A stretch of DNA of 64,000 bases, from positions 1-64,000 of the forward strand of contig JAHDWL010000008.1 in NCBI GenBank assembly GCA_023384355.1. The letters run 5' to 3'. A program made the translations under genes and the position numbers. Shown in pieces: positions 53,987 to 62,266 of the stretch (its first letter is position 1; each line of letters starts with the position of its first letter). Below the pieces are notes generated by a model. It was not told the origin of the DNA. It searched no databases and saw only the letters and a program-made list of their open reading frames with translations. The DNA comes from Anaerolineae bacterium. GTDB lineage: Bacteria; Chloroflexota; Anaerolineae; Promineifilales; Promineifilaceae.

Positions 53987-54168
53987 ACAGGACTATGCGA
54001 TTTCTCAACAGCACCAAGCCAATTTCGGCCGGATGTCCGTTTTTATTCGCCAACTAGTATAAACCTGCATTGAGGGACCGATGCGATCACCTGCAACGAA
54101 TTTACATTCGCCCAGGATCAAGAAACAACAGGCTGCAAGCGACAGGACTTCTTTATCTCGTATCTATA

Positions 54169-54196
54169 CTCGTAACTCGTCACTCGTCACTCGAAA
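54169..54196. repeat. Heptanucleotide array (CTCGTCA type)
   Basis: CTCGTAA, CTCGTCA, CTCGTCA, CTCGAAA in a row, ending five bases before the ccmB stop. Same unit, shifted, as at 49240-49267. Confidence 0.75.
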
Positions 54197-54200
54197 TTCC

Positions 54201-54902
54201 CTATGACTCTACCACAAACCGGTATGTCAGAAAACCGACGGCGATCATGAGCAGATCGTAGGCGATGACCAGCAGCACGGGCGACTGGATCATCTCCCAT
54301 GATGCCTCACCGCGCATGGCCGAGGCGATGTAGGTCGTGGTCGCCATGGCCGCCGGCAGCACCAGCGGCAGCGAGACGGGCAGCAGAAGGACGGGCAACA
54401 ACACCTCACGCGTGCGGCTCTGGATCGTCATGGAGGTGATGAGCACCCCGACGGCGATATAGCCGATCGTGCCCAGCGCCAGGATCAGCATGACCATGGG
54501 CAGATAATACGGCTGGTTGAAGAACACAGTGAACAGGACGACCAGGATGGCGTCGAGCAGCAGGGTGAACAGGGTGATGCTGATCACCTTCCCCGCATAA
54601 AGCGCGGTACGCGGGACGGGGGCGATGAGCATCGCGTCGAAGACCTGATTTTCACGGTCCAGCGCCAGCGAGCGGTTAAGCCCCAGGATGGCGGCCAGCA
54701 GAACGATGGCCCACAACAAGGCCGGCGACACGCTCCGCCCGGCGGCGAGGTTGATATTGGCAGCCATGCCCAGAGCGAAGTTGAACATGATGATCGTCGC
54801 CAGCGAGAACATCACCATGACGCTAATGGTCTGGCGCGTTCGCCCCTCGATGCGCAAATCCTTCCACACAACTGCCCACACGGCCGCCCAGAATTCCTTC
54901 AT
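54201..54902 (-). CDS. ccmB: CcmB haem exporter permease
   Basis: 233 residues from ATG 54902; upstream in-frame starts lack a ribosome site. Six membrane helices, the length of the family. FWAAVWAVVWKDLRIEGRTRQT at the start, LALDRENQVFDAMLIAPVPRTALYAGK in the middle and LPVLLLPVSLPLVLPAAMAT near the end are typical CcmB blocks. It pairs with the ATPase CcmA (55000-55695, same strand, upstream) and CcmC for haem handling in cytochrome c maturation. Confidence 0.93.
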   Translation of the reverse strand: MKEFWAAVWAVVWKDLRIEGRTRQTISVMVMFSLATIIMFNFALGMAANINLAAGRSVSPALLWAIVLLAAILGLNRSLALDRENQVFDAMLIAPVPRTALYAGKVISITLFTLLLDAILVVLFTVFFNQPYYLPMVMLILALGTIGYIAVGVLITSMTIQSRTREVLLPVLLLPVSLPLVLPAAMATTTYIASAMRGEASWEMIQSPVLLVIAYDLLMIAVGFLTYRFVVES

Positions 54903-54999
54903 GCTGTTCAAAACCTGCCCAACACAACAAATGAGGGTGAATCCCCGCGGCAATCTCTTACCACCGATCTTCTGAATACCGCCCACTGATTACCGGTCA

Positions 55000-55695
55000 T
55001 TACATCGTCACCTCAGCATACAGATCATACACCGCCGCCGGGCTGATCTCCGATCTGGTCACCTCACGGGCAATGCGGCCGCCGTGAAGAATCGCCAGCC
55101 GATCGGCCAAACCGAGGCCATGAGCCAGATCATGGGTAATCATCAGGATCGTCCGGCCGCGGGCCGATTCCTCGCGCAGGAGGACGTCCAGCAAACCCGT
55201 CGCCTCCTGATCCAGCCCGGTGTACGGCTCGTCGAGCAGAAGCACGTCCGGTTCGTGGAGAGTGGCGCGGGCGATCGTGAGGCGTTGGATCATGCCGCGC
55301 GAGAATGTGCCGACAGGATCGCGCTGGCGGGCGAAGAGGCCCACCTTGCGCAGCGCCGTGGCGACTCGCGCCTCGGCGTCCGGCAGACGATAGAGCCGGG
55401 CGAAGAACGACAGATTCTCGGCGGCCGTCATGTCGCGGTAAAGCAATGAGTGGTGCGAGACGAGGCCGATATGGCTGCGAACGCGGTCAGCTTGCTCCGG
55501 CAATTGCCAGCCGCCGACACGGACTTCGCCTGCCGTCGGCCTCAGCAAGGTGGCGACTATGCCCATCAGCGTGCTCTTCCCCGCCCCGTTCGGTCCCACG
55601 AGGGTGACGAATTCACCCTCGGCGACGTTGAGGTTCACGCCGCGTAATACCGGGTTCAGGCCATATTGCTTGACGAGGCCATTGATAGCGATCAT
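55000..55695 (-). CDS. ccmA: CcmA haem exporter ATP-binding protein
   Basis: 231 residues from ATG 55695, eight bases after TACAAT (leaderless type); the frame is open 12 codons further. ABC ATPase motifs: Walker A GPNGAGKST, Q-loop in IGLVSHHSLLYRDMTAAEN, signature FSRGMIQRLTIARA, Walker B VLLLDEPYTGLD and the switch His in ITHDLAHG. FARLYRLPDAEARV between them is typical of CcmA. It supplies ATP hydrolysis to CcmBC, which releases haem-CcmE in known systems; no ccmE, ccmF or ccmH gene is in the window. Confidence 0.93.
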   Translation of the reverse strand: MIAINGLVKQYGLNPVLRGVNLNVAEGEFVTLVGPNGAGKSTLMGIVATLLRPTAGEVRVGGWQLPEQADRVRSHIGLVSHHSLLYRDMTAAENLSFFARLYRLPDAEARVATALRKVGLFARQRDPVGTFSRGMIQRLTIARATLHEPDVLLLDEPYTGLDQEATGLLDVLLREESARGRTILMITHDLAHGLGLADRLAILHGGRIAREVTRSEISPAAVYDLYAEVTM

Positions 55696-55703
55696 TGGGC
55701 TGG

Positions 55704-55709
55704 ATTGTA
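55704..55709 (-). promoter_or_regulatory. -10 box (TACAAT) of a leaderless promoter for ccmA
   Basis: TACAAT on the minus strand, eight bases, then ATG 55695, without a ribosome site. Confidence 0.45.
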
Positions 55710-55741
55710 GGGCATTGCTACCGGTGGACAAGTGACGATCG

Positions 55742-56605
55742 TCACCTCTCCGCCAGATATACTTCCCATTCGCCCGCGTCGTACAAGGGCAGGCCGTCCC
55801 ACCCGGAGTAGCTCGTCACCTTTGCAAAACCGGCAGTGCGCATCATCGCCGCCATCTCATCGACCTCATAGGTCTGATCACAAAGGGTGATCTCGTCCAT
55901 CGCTCCGCTCTCCAGGTGCAGAATGAAGTAGCGCTCGATCGATGCCTGCTCAGCCGCGTTCCAGCGTCGCTCGCCGAGGTGCAGAAACGGCCGCCCGCCC
56001 CATAGCCCTGTGTCGTCGGTAAACCACCAGGAGCTGTCTTGCTTGTCCACCCGCGCCGGATTGAGCAGCTCGACACACAGACGGCCGCCGGGCCGCAGGG
56101 CGGCGGCCGCCTTGCGCAGCAGCGTCACCGCCTCGTGGCGCGGAAAGACGGCCAGTTGCCCATAGAGAAAAATCGCCGCGTCGAACGCGCCCGGCTCCGG
56201 TTCCCAGGCGCGAAGGTCGGCCTCGACGAACGTGCAGAGGTCGCCCACACCTTCGTCGAGAGCCAGCTGTCGGGCATACGCGATCGAGGCCGGGCTGAAG
56301 TCGACACCTGTGACGCGCGCGCCACGCCTCGCCAGCGCCGTGGCATAGAGGCCCGGCCCGCAGGTGAGGTCAAGGACGCGGCCGCCCATTGAGAGGGTCA
56401 GCCGCTCCCACAGCCAATCGAGTTGGACGGTGCGCTCGGCCGCCTGCCGGGTCGCCGCGCCGTGGCTCTCGTCAAGGTGTTCGCGCAGCATCCGCGCCGA
56501 GAAGTCGGGGTCGTTCCACGGCAGGTTGCCGCCGTTCTGCCAAAGAGGCGGCGGGTCGGGCCGGTTGTAGATGTGCCATAGAGCGCTGGACAGGGAATCA
56601 TTCAT
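55742..56605 (-). CDS. SAM-dependent class I methyltransferase
   Basis: 287 residues from ATG 56605. The N-terminal part is W- and P-rich (WHIYNRPDPPPLWQNGG). The Rossmann fold is clear: GGRVLDLTCGPGLYATAL (motif I), RVTGVDFSPASIAYARQL, FVEADLRAWEP (motif II) and LRPGGRLCVELLNP. The C-terminal part has ERYFILHLESGAMDEI. The substrate cannot be deduced; similar proteins act on small molecules. No operon partner: ccmA lies downstream on the same strand and a GNAT gene is divergent. Confidence 0.88.
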   Translation of the reverse strand: MNDSLSSALWHIYNRPDPPPLWQNGGNLPWNDPDFSARMLREHLDESHGAATRQAAERTVQLDWLWERLTLSMGGRVLDLTCGPGLYATALARRGARVTGVDFSPASIAYARQLALDEGVGDLCTFVEADLRAWEPEPGAFDAAIFLYGQLAVFPRHEAVTLLRKAAAALRPGGRLCVELLNPARVDKQDSSWWFTDDTGLWGGRPFLHLGERRWNAAEQASIERYFILHLESGAMDEITLCDQTYEVDEMAAMMRTAGFAKVTSYSGWDGLPLYDAGEWEVYLAER

Positions 56606-56698
56606 AAGTCCCACCACGTATCAGCGGCACCTTTAGCCCGGCGCGATCGCCCTCTGCCCGTGGTCATTGATTAGCCGCGTTCGATCAAGCTACAATAT

Positions 56699-56704
56699 TA
56701 TAAT
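56699..56704 (+). promoter_or_regulatory. -10 box (TATAAT) of a leaderless promoter
   Basis: TATAAT followed by seven bases and ATG 56712. A second box, TACAAT at 56691-56696, could serve ATG 56703 in the same way. Confidence 0.5.
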
Positions 56705-56711
56705 GATTATA

Positions 56712-57125
56712 ATGCTCGACATCACCTACACCCAAACAACTGCCGGCGTCGATTGGGATCAGTTGACGGCCGATCTGCAAGCCGATGACTTTGACAACGG
56801 CCGCACGCCCGAAGAGCTGCGTCGCTCCTTCGAGAACAGCGCCGTCGTCGCCTTCGCCTGGATGGGTGGACGTGTCATCGGTAAAGCCCGCGCCCTATCC
56901 GACGGCGTGTGCAATGCCTACGTCGTTGACGTATGGACTCACAGTGATTACCGGCGACGTGGCGTCGCTACGCGACTGATGCGGTTGCTGGAAGAGAGGC
57001 TGGAGGGCCAGCATATTTACCTGTTCACCGACGATGCCGTGGCGTTCTATCACAGCCTGGGGTATAAGCGGCAGGGGACAGGATTGAGCCTGGTAGTGGG
57101 CAAATGGTTGCGGCGGTTCGATTGA
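56712..57125 (+). CDS. GNAT-family N-acetyltransferase
   Basis: 137 residues from ATG 56712 (ATG 56703 adds three). FENSAVVAFAWMGGRVIGKARALSD is the beta2-beta4 part. VVDVWTHSDYRRRGVATRLM holds the acetyl-CoA binding motif A (RRRGVA). IYLFTDDAVAFYHSLGYKRQ is motif B with the Tyr. It belongs to the large group of small-molecule or peptide acetyltransferases; the acceptor is unknown. The short length and leaderless start match the second GNAT at 60025. Confidence 0.88.
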   Translation: MLDITYTQTTAGVDWDQLTADLQADDFDNGRTPEELRRSFENSAVVAFAWMGGRVIGKARALSDGVCNAYVVDVWTHSDYRRRGVATRLMRLLEERLEGQHIYLFTDDAVAFYHSLGYKRQGTGLSLVVGKWLRRFD

Positions 57126-57141
57126 CAGGTTCATCCCGCCG

Positions 57142-59907
57142 TCAGGCGATACCGGCGAAATTCACCGCATAGGCCATCGCCTCATCCAGGCTCATCGCCC
57201 GGCCGCGCACCCGCAGTCGGTCCAATTCTCGCTCGTCGAGAGCGATGTGCAGTCTCTCACGCAGGCGTTCCACCTCCACCCGGTCGGCAGGCCACCACGC
57301 CGCGCCTGATTGGGCCAGTTGCGCCTCGGCCGCACCCAACAGCGTCGCCGCCCGCGCCGGATCGCCCAGCACCACGCCGACGACCGCCAGTCCGGCCAGA
57401 CACTCGATCATGCCGCGCTTGTTGCCCAGTTTACGAAATGCGTCGAGGCTCTCGCGAAATAACGCATCAGCCCGGGCCACATCGCCGTCGTGGAGAGCCA
57501 TATATCCCATCGTGTGGATCAGGCGGGCCTGGTCGCCCACCGCGTCGGCACGGTGGAAATAATCTTCGGCCTGCTCATAATAGTCGCGCGCTTGCTCATA
57601 ATCTCCCTGGGCACGGGCCACCTCGCCGAAGTTGTTGAGCGTGAAGGCAACCAGCCATGGATCGCCCAGCTGTTGCGAGGCCGGCCAGGCCTCCCTGAGC
57701 CATTTCAAGGCCTGCTCATATTCACCCATCCCCAGCAAGGCATTGGCCAGATGCACCAGCGCCGTCGCCTTGTCCCATTCTTCATGGGCCTGGTCGAACA
57801 TTTCCGCCGCCAGCGTGATATGGGAGTAGGAGTCACGATCCCGCCCCTGATTCAGGAGAATGATGCCGTAACTCAGGTGCGCCAGCGTCAGACCTACCTC
57901 GAACCCGGCCGTCTCAAATTCCCGGATGGCTTCCCCGGCATTCCCGGCGGCGATGGTCAGATCCCCCTGCCACATCTCCATGAATCCGGCAGCCAGCAGA
58001 CTCATCCCCCGCGGCACTCCCTCGCTCCCCACTGTAGCCTGTGCCACACGTTCGCTCCAGGCTCGGCCCTCGTGGAAGTGCCCATGGCGATACCAGAACC
58101 ACGTCTGGAACACACAGATGCGACTGGAGACAGAGATGTCGTTGCCCGGTTCCAGTCCAAAGGCGATAGCCGCCCGATAGTTGTCGTGCTCGGTCTCCAT
58201 ATATTCGAGACGCTCCAGCGCGGTCGCGCCCATCATGCTGGTCCACTTCTCCATGGCCTCGCGGGCGAAATACTCGGCGTGGGCACCACGCAGCATCCCG
58301 GTCTCGCCCGCTTCTGCCAGCTTCTCCAGGGCATAATCGCGAATCGTCTGGAGCATGTCGAAGCGGGGTTCATCAAATTCCCACTCAACCTGACGCAGCA
58401 GACTGTTGTGCAGCAACGTCTCGACCCCGGTGAAGACGTCGATTGTCCCGTCGGGATTACAAATCTCCTCGGCCGTCTCCAGCGTGAAGCCGCCGACGAA
58501 GACGCCCAGTTGCCGGAATAGAGTTTGCTCGTCGGGCTGGAGAAGTTTAAAGCTCCAGTCGATGGCACCGCGCAGCGTTTGCTGGCGCGTGGGAAGATCG
58601 GCCGCGCCGCCTACCAGCGTCTTCATGCTCTGGTCGAGACGCTTGAGTAGCGCCACCGGGGGAAGCATGCGAATGCGCGCGGCGGCGATCTCTATCCCCA
58701 GCGGCAACCCGTCGAGCCGGCGGCATATGCCGGCCACGGCGGCGGCGTTGTCGGCCGTCAGGGTGAAAGACGGATGCGCGGCCTGGGCCTGCCGCACAAA
58801 CAGCCGCACCGATTCATAAGTGAGAAGTTGCTCCACGGTTAGCGACGGATCGACCGGCGGCAACGGTAGCGTCGCCACCGGGTACTCGCGCTCGCCGCGC
58901 ACCCTAAGCGGTATGCGGCTGGTGGCCAAAATCTTAAGCCGCGGCGTGACAGTCAGCAACCGGGCCACGTCCGGGGCGACAGCGATGATTTGTTCCAGAT
59001 TATCGAGGATGAGCAGCAACTCACGCCCGATTAGAAACTCGCGCAGGTTTTCGAACGGCGGCCGCCCGCCTCCTTCGCGAATTCCCAGCGTGTGGGCAAT
59101 TGTGGTCATGACCAGAACGGGATCGCTGATTGGCGCCAGATCGACAAAGTAGATACCGTCGGGGAAATTGCTCGCCAGCGCCTCACCGACAGCCAGGCTT
59201 AGTCGGGTCTTGCCCGTTCCGCCCGGCCCGGTCAGGGTGACCAATCTGACGGAGTCCTGGCCCAGCATTCCAACGATCTCCTGCCGCTCCCGCTCGCGGC
59301 CGATGAGAGGCGTCGGCGGCTCCGGCAGCGCGATGACTTGTCGCCCGGCCGACTGAATGGGCGGAAAGACGTTGTCGAGTCCGGGAATCCACAGCTGGAA
59401 AATCGTTTCGGGGCGGCTCAACCCCTTAAGCGCATGTGTACCCACATCGCGCAGCTCGAAACCTTCGGGCAGCGAATCCCGCACCAATTCGGCCGTCGCC
59501 TGTGACATGAGGACCTGCCCTCCGTAGGCCAGTCCGCGAATGCGCGCGCAGCGGTTGACGGTTGAACCGTAGTAGTCGCCGTCACGCCAGTCAACCGCGC
59601 CGGTGTGGATGCCAATGCGGACATTGATGCGAACAGGCATATCGGGACGACCGCCAGTCAACGCGCTCTGGATGGCGGCCGCCGCCCGGATAGCGCCGTC
59701 TGCCTGGACAAAAACCGCGAAACGGCTATCTCCCTCGCCACGCGGCCGGACAACCCTCCCGCCGGCCTCCGCCACGATCGTCTCGATGGTCGTATCGTGA
59801 GCGAGCATGGCTCGCGGCATTGCATCAGGGAAGCGCTCCCACAAGGTCGTGCTGCCCTCGATGTCGGTGAAAAGGAATGTGACGGTGCCGGCCGGAAAGT
59901 CGTTCAT
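57142..59907 (-). CDS. Class III nucleotide cyclase-like domain / NB-ARC ATPase / TPR regulator
   Basis: 921 residues from ATG 59907. The cyclase homology domain (about 5-170) has VTFLFTDIEGSTTLWERF (metal Asp), PRGEGDSRFAVF and DYYGSTVNRCARI. The AAA/NB-ARC domain (about 200-520) has Walker A GPGGTGKTRL, LLILDNLEQI as Walker B and TSRIPLRVRGEREYPV, as in STAND ATPases. The remaining 400 residues are TPR-like helical repeats (YEQARDYYEQAEDYFHRAD; LFRESLDAFRKLGNKRGM). No DNA-binding domain. This architecture is common in actinobacteria and Chloroflexota. It may make cAMP or only sense nucleotides; the target is unknown. Confidence 0.9.
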   Translation of the reverse strand: MNDFPAGTVTFLFTDIEGSTTLWERFPDAMPRAMLAHDTTIETIVAEAGGRVVRPRGEGDSRFAVFVQADGAIRAAAAIQSALTGGRPDMPVRINVRIGIHTGAVDWRDGDYYGSTVNRCARIRGLAYGGQVLMSQATAELVRDSLPEGFELRDVGTHALKGLSRPETIFQLWIPGLDNVFPPIQSAGRQVIALPEPPTPLIGRERERQEIVGMLGQDSVRLVTLTGPGGTGKTRLSLAVGEALASNFPDGIYFVDLAPISDPVLVMTTIAHTLGIREGGGRPPFENLREFLIGRELLLILDNLEQIIAVAPDVARLLTVTPRLKILATSRIPLRVRGEREYPVATLPLPPVDPSLTVEQLLTYESVRLFVRQAQAAHPSFTLTADNAAAVAGICRRLDGLPLGIEIAAARIRMLPPVALLKRLDQSMKTLVGGAADLPTRQQTLRGAIDWSFKLLQPDEQTLFRQLGVFVGGFTLETAEEICNPDGTIDVFTGVETLLHNSLLRQVEWEFDEPRFDMLQTIRDYALEKLAEAGETGMLRGAHAEYFAREAMEKWTSMMGATALERLEYMETEHDNYRAAIAFGLEPGNDISVSSRICVFQTWFWYRHGHFHEGRAWSERVAQATVGSEGVPRGMSLLAAGFMEMWQGDLTIAAGNAGEAIREFETAGFEVGLTLAHLSYGIILLNQGRDRDSYSHITLAAEMFDQAHEEWDKATALVHLANALLGMGEYEQALKWLREAWPASQQLGDPWLVAFTLNNFGEVARAQGDYEQARDYYEQAEDYFHRADAVGDQARLIHTMGYMALHDGDVARADALFRESLDAFRKLGNKRGMIECLAGLAVVGVVLGDPARAATLLGAAEAQLAQSGAAWWPADRVEVERLRERLHIALDERELDRLRVRGRAMSLDEAMAYAVNFAGIA

Positions 59908-60011
59908 GATCGCGCCCTCAATCCCTCTGGCCCATTTTTCCCGCTGGGCAATGAAACTTTAACGGTTATCGACCGGTGGGGCAACATGATTACGACATTT
60001 AACGAAAAGGA

Positions 60012-60017
60012 TAAAAT
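60012..60017 (+). promoter_or_regulatory. -10 box (TAAAAT) of a leaderless promoter
   Basis: TAAAAT, seven bases, then ATG 60025, with no ribosome site. It overlaps the alternative ATG 60016, which is therefore less likely as start. Confidence 0.45.
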
Positions 60018-60024
60018 GGTGCGC

Positions 60025-60459
60025 ATGACCATCGAAATCTCATCTGACCCCGACCGGCTGAACGTCGACCTCATTCATCGCTGGCTCTCCAAAGAGTCGT
60101 ATTGGGCGCAGGGACGGACGTTGGAAGCCATCCGCGCGACGATTGCCAACTCCATCTGCTTCGGCATCTACCTGGACGGCGAGCAGGTCGGCTTTGCGCG
60201 CGTTGTCAGCGACCGAGTGACCTTCGCCTGGCTGGCTGATGTCTTTATCGACGAGGCGCATCGCGGGCACGGCTACGGCAAGTCGCTCGTAGCCGCGGCG
60301 CTGGCACACCCGGAGCTGCGAGAGGTGCGACGTTGGCTACTGGCAACCAGAGACGCACACGGCTTATATGCCCAATACGGTTTTGCGCCCGTCCCTATCG
60401 GTCGGTTCATGGATCGGGTGAACCCTGATCCCCGCAGCGCGACACCGGATCGCACCTGA
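60025..60459 (+). CDS. GNAT-family N-acetyltransferase
   Basis: 144 residues from ATG 60025; ATG 60016 would lie within the promoter. WLSKESYWAQGRTLEAIRAT near the start and FARVVSDRVTFAWLADVFID are the central strands. DEAHRGHGYGKSLVAAAL carries the acetyl-CoA loop (RGHGYG). WLLATRDAHGLYAQYGFAP is motif B and its Tyr. The pattern is that of the PhnO/YjgM-like small GNATs. Acceptor unknown. Convergent with SCO, with a hairpin between. Confidence 0.9.
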   Translation: MTIEISSDPDRLNVDLIHRWLSKESYWAQGRTLEAIRATIANSICFGIYLDGEQVGFARVVSDRVTFAWLADVFIDEAHRGHGYGKSLVAAALAHPELREVRRWLLATRDAHGLYAQYGFAPVPIGRFMDRVNPDPRSATPDRT

Positions 60460-60500
60460 CAGGCCGATGTTCAAACAATCGTCCGCGCGCCGGCCTGTCA
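60457..60500. terminator. Hairpin between convergent genes
   Basis: TGACAGGCCG (60457-60466, starting with the GNAT stop codon) pairs perfectly with CGGCCTGTCA (60491-60500) over ten bases; loop 24. A CTTTTC stretch follows at about 60507. Confidence 0.55.
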
Positions 60501-60510
60501 AACCTGCTTT

Positions 60511-61113
60511 TCAGGATTCCTGATCGATTAACCATCGCAGATCGTCCAGAATGGCTTCGGCCGTGGCGTCATGGGGGTAAGCGACCAGGGCCCGTCCGTC
60601 GGGGCCGATGAGGTAGGTGCGCGTGGAGTGGTCGACCAGATAACCGGCGGCCGTGCTACCCTCATGACGCTGATAGAAAAGGCCGTAGGGCTCTCCCACA
60701 CGATCGATCTCTTCCCTGGTGCCCGTGATGCCCATAAAAGTGGGATTGAAGGCTTCGGCATAGCGTGCCAGTGCCGCGAGCGTGTCGCGCTCTGGGTCGA
60801 CCGAGACCATGATGACCTGCATCCGATCGGCGTCATCGCCCAGCTCGCGGTGGACATTGGCCAGCTTGGACATGGTCGTGGGGCAAAAATCCGGGCAATA
60901 CATATAGCCGAAGTAGAGGAAAACATACTGACCGCGAAAATCCGACAGACTCACCGGGCCATTCTCGGCCGCCAACGTGAAGTCCGGCAGCGGTTCCGGC
61001 TCCTCCAGCACGGCCCCGGCAAACTCATGCGTCTCATCGATCGAACAGGCACCCAACCCACCAATCATAAAGGCCAGGAGCAAGAACACCATCAGACCCC
61101 ACGATCCCTTCAT
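60511..61113 (-). CDS. SCO1/SenC-type copper chaperone lipoprotein
   Basis: 200 residues from ATG 61113, which overlaps the upstream stop as ATGA; ATG 61128 is also possible. Lipobox GLGAC (Cys23). The thioredoxin-like fold has PLPDFTLAAENGPVSLSDFR and FGYMYCPDFCPTT, with copper-binding CxxxC at 73 and 77. The third ligand, His, is in YLVDHSTRTYLIG. SCO proteins insert copper into the CuA site of cytochrome c oxidase or keep its thiols reduced. Last gene of the operon PCuAC, YtkA-like, SCO. The oxidase genes are outside the window. Confidence 0.95.
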   Translation of the reverse strand: MKGSWGLMVFLLLAFMIGGLGACSIDETHEFAGAVLEEPEPLPDFTLAAENGPVSLSDFRGQYVFLYFGYMYCPDFCPTTMSKLANVHRELGDDADRMQVIMVSVDPERDTLAALARYAEAFNPTFMGITGTREEIDRVGEPYGLFYQRHEGSTAAGYLVDHSTRTYLIGPDGRALVAYPHDATAEAILDDLRWLIDQES

Positions 61114-61604
61114 TGACCATCGATACATGATTCTTCTTCTCCACCGACTTCCAGATCAAACGAACGTGAAGCCTGGCGGCCGTCGCTCAGAGTCGCTTCG
61201 ACAGTGACGATCCAGTCACCGGCCATCGTCCAGCGAACCGGCGCCCTGTAGATACCATTCTCGCCACCGGCGACCGTCGCCTCAATCGGCATCATGTCAG
61301 CATGGGTCATGTCGCCGCGGATTTGCAACGTGGCCGTGTCGATGGGTTGATCCTCGACATCAGCCACACGAAAGACGAGACGGCCGTCGCCGAGCGGCGG
61401 CGAAAATACCGGCGCTTCGAGCGAGATGAGAATGCGATCGGATGACAGGACATCATCGGGTGTCGGGATTATTATAGGGTTACCGGCCGGCAGCGACGTG
61501 CTGCCGGCCGGTTCAGTCACCCCCTGGCACCCGATTGTCGCACCGGCAAAAAGCAAGACGACGAGAAACGGAATAACACAGAAAAACGAACCCTGGCGCG
61601 TCAT
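61110..61604 (-). CDS. YtkA-like lipoprotein of the copper cluster
   Basis: 164 residues. The signal peptide with lipobox TIGC (Cys about 26) is followed by a short linker and a YtkA-type beta-sandwich (about 55-155): LEAPVFSPPLGDGRLVFRV, TLQIRGDMTHADMMPIEATV and YRAPVRWTMAGDWIVTVEA. His and several Met (THADMMP) fit a role near copper. YtkA/FixH-like domains occur with SCO and cytochrome oxidase genes. It overlaps the SCO gene by four bases and follows PCuAC by 27. Confidence 0.82.
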   Translation of the reverse strand: MTRQGSFFCVIPFLVVLLFAGATIGCQGVTEPAGSTSLPAGNPIIIPTPDDVLSSDRILISLEAPVFSPPLGDGRLVFRVADVEDQPIDTATLQIRGDMTHADMMPIEATVAGGENGIYRAPVRWTMAGDWIVTVEATLSDGRQASRSFDLEVGGEEESCIDGQ

Positions 61605-61631
61605 TAGGCTATTGACTCAATTGAAAACGGG

Positions 61632-62120
61632 TTAATCTCCCTCACCCATCTCCATCTCCGGCGACATCTCGCCCGGATCGGTGACTATGGCCGTCACCTC
61701 CATTGTGCCCGCGTTCTCAAACGTCAGCGTGATGGGCACGGATTGACCCACGGTGAAGTCACTCGTCTTGCCGATGCACATGACGTGCAGACCACCACGC
61801 TGGAGCGTGACCGTTTCACCGGCGGGGATGGGGATGCGGTTGCCTTCCATCTGGCGCATCTCCATAACATCGTCGACCATGACCATCTCGTGCAGCTCCA
61901 CAGTGCCGCAACCGGGCACGGCCGCGTCGATCAGCGCATCATCACTACCGGTACCATTGGTGATGGTCATGTATACAGCGCCGTTGGGCATCGGCAAGGA
62001 CAAATTGCCCATCACGTTTTCGACGACCAGCTTGCCACCGGCCGCCTCCCCCTGCTCGCCACCTCCACAGGCAGCGAGCACCACCACCAGAATCAAACTC
62101 AAGACAATCAACCGCTTCAT
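61632..62120 (-). CDS. PCu(A)C periplasmic copper chaperone lipoprotein
   Basis: 162 residues from ATG 62120, with GGGGAAG upstream. Lipobox LAAC (Cys18). The PCuAC fold: NLSLPMPNGAVYMTITNGTG, VELHEMVMVDDVMEMRQM and LQRGGLHVMCIG, giving the family copper ligands His and Met of HEM and HxM. There is an extra Cys next to the last Met. The C-terminal tail is Met- and Glu-rich (EMSPEMEMGEGD). It binds Cu(I) outside the membrane and passes it to SCO or directly to CuA. First gene of the operon, divergent from the HTH/NosL-like regulator. Confidence 0.95.
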   Translation of the reverse strand: MKRLIVLSLILVVVLAACGGGEQGEAAGGKLVVENVMGNLSLPMPNGAVYMTITNGTGSDDALIDAAVPGCGTVELHEMVMVDDVMEMRQMEGNRIPIPAGETVTLQRGGLHVMCIGKTSDFTVGQSVPITLTFENAGTMEVTAIVTDPGEMSPEMEMGEGD

Positions 62121-62132
62121 GGCTTCCCCTAT

Positions 62133-62181
62133 ATGTGATAATGTGTTATATTATGTTTATTATCACATTATGACACATTAT
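62133..62181. promoter_or_regulatory. Candidate operator: three ATAATGTG half-sites in the divergent gap
   Basis: ATGTGATAAT (62133-62142) and ATTATCACAT (62159-62168) form a perfect 10-base inverted repeat. ATAATGTG occurs at 62138-62145 on the plus strand and twice, ten bases apart, on the minus strand (62171-62164 and 62181-62174). It lies between the copper operon and the regulator gene; AT-rich -10-like boxes overlap it. Confidence 0.7.
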
Positions 62182-62266
62182 ATAAAGAGTTGACCGTATC
62201 TGACAAGGGGTAACTTTTGTATTACGATTGCGGGGGAATAGTTATCGGAATTCAGGTGAGGAAGTG

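Larger units (their letters stand above)
53845..54200. other. 356-base gap between ccmB and ccmC
   Basis: No gene supported. The gap holds a GTAG-footed hairpin (53920-53986), a heptamer array (54169-54196) and otherwise unremarkable sequence. It interrupts what would be a compact ccmABC operon, so ccmC may have its own promoter (AT-rich AAATTATAGATTAA at 53860-53873). Confidence 0.6.

Noticed and set aside
57142-59907. LuxR-type regulator
   Set aside because: The ATPase/TPR part resembles LuxR-like STAND regulators, but no C-terminal HTH is present; the N-terminal domain is cyclase-like.
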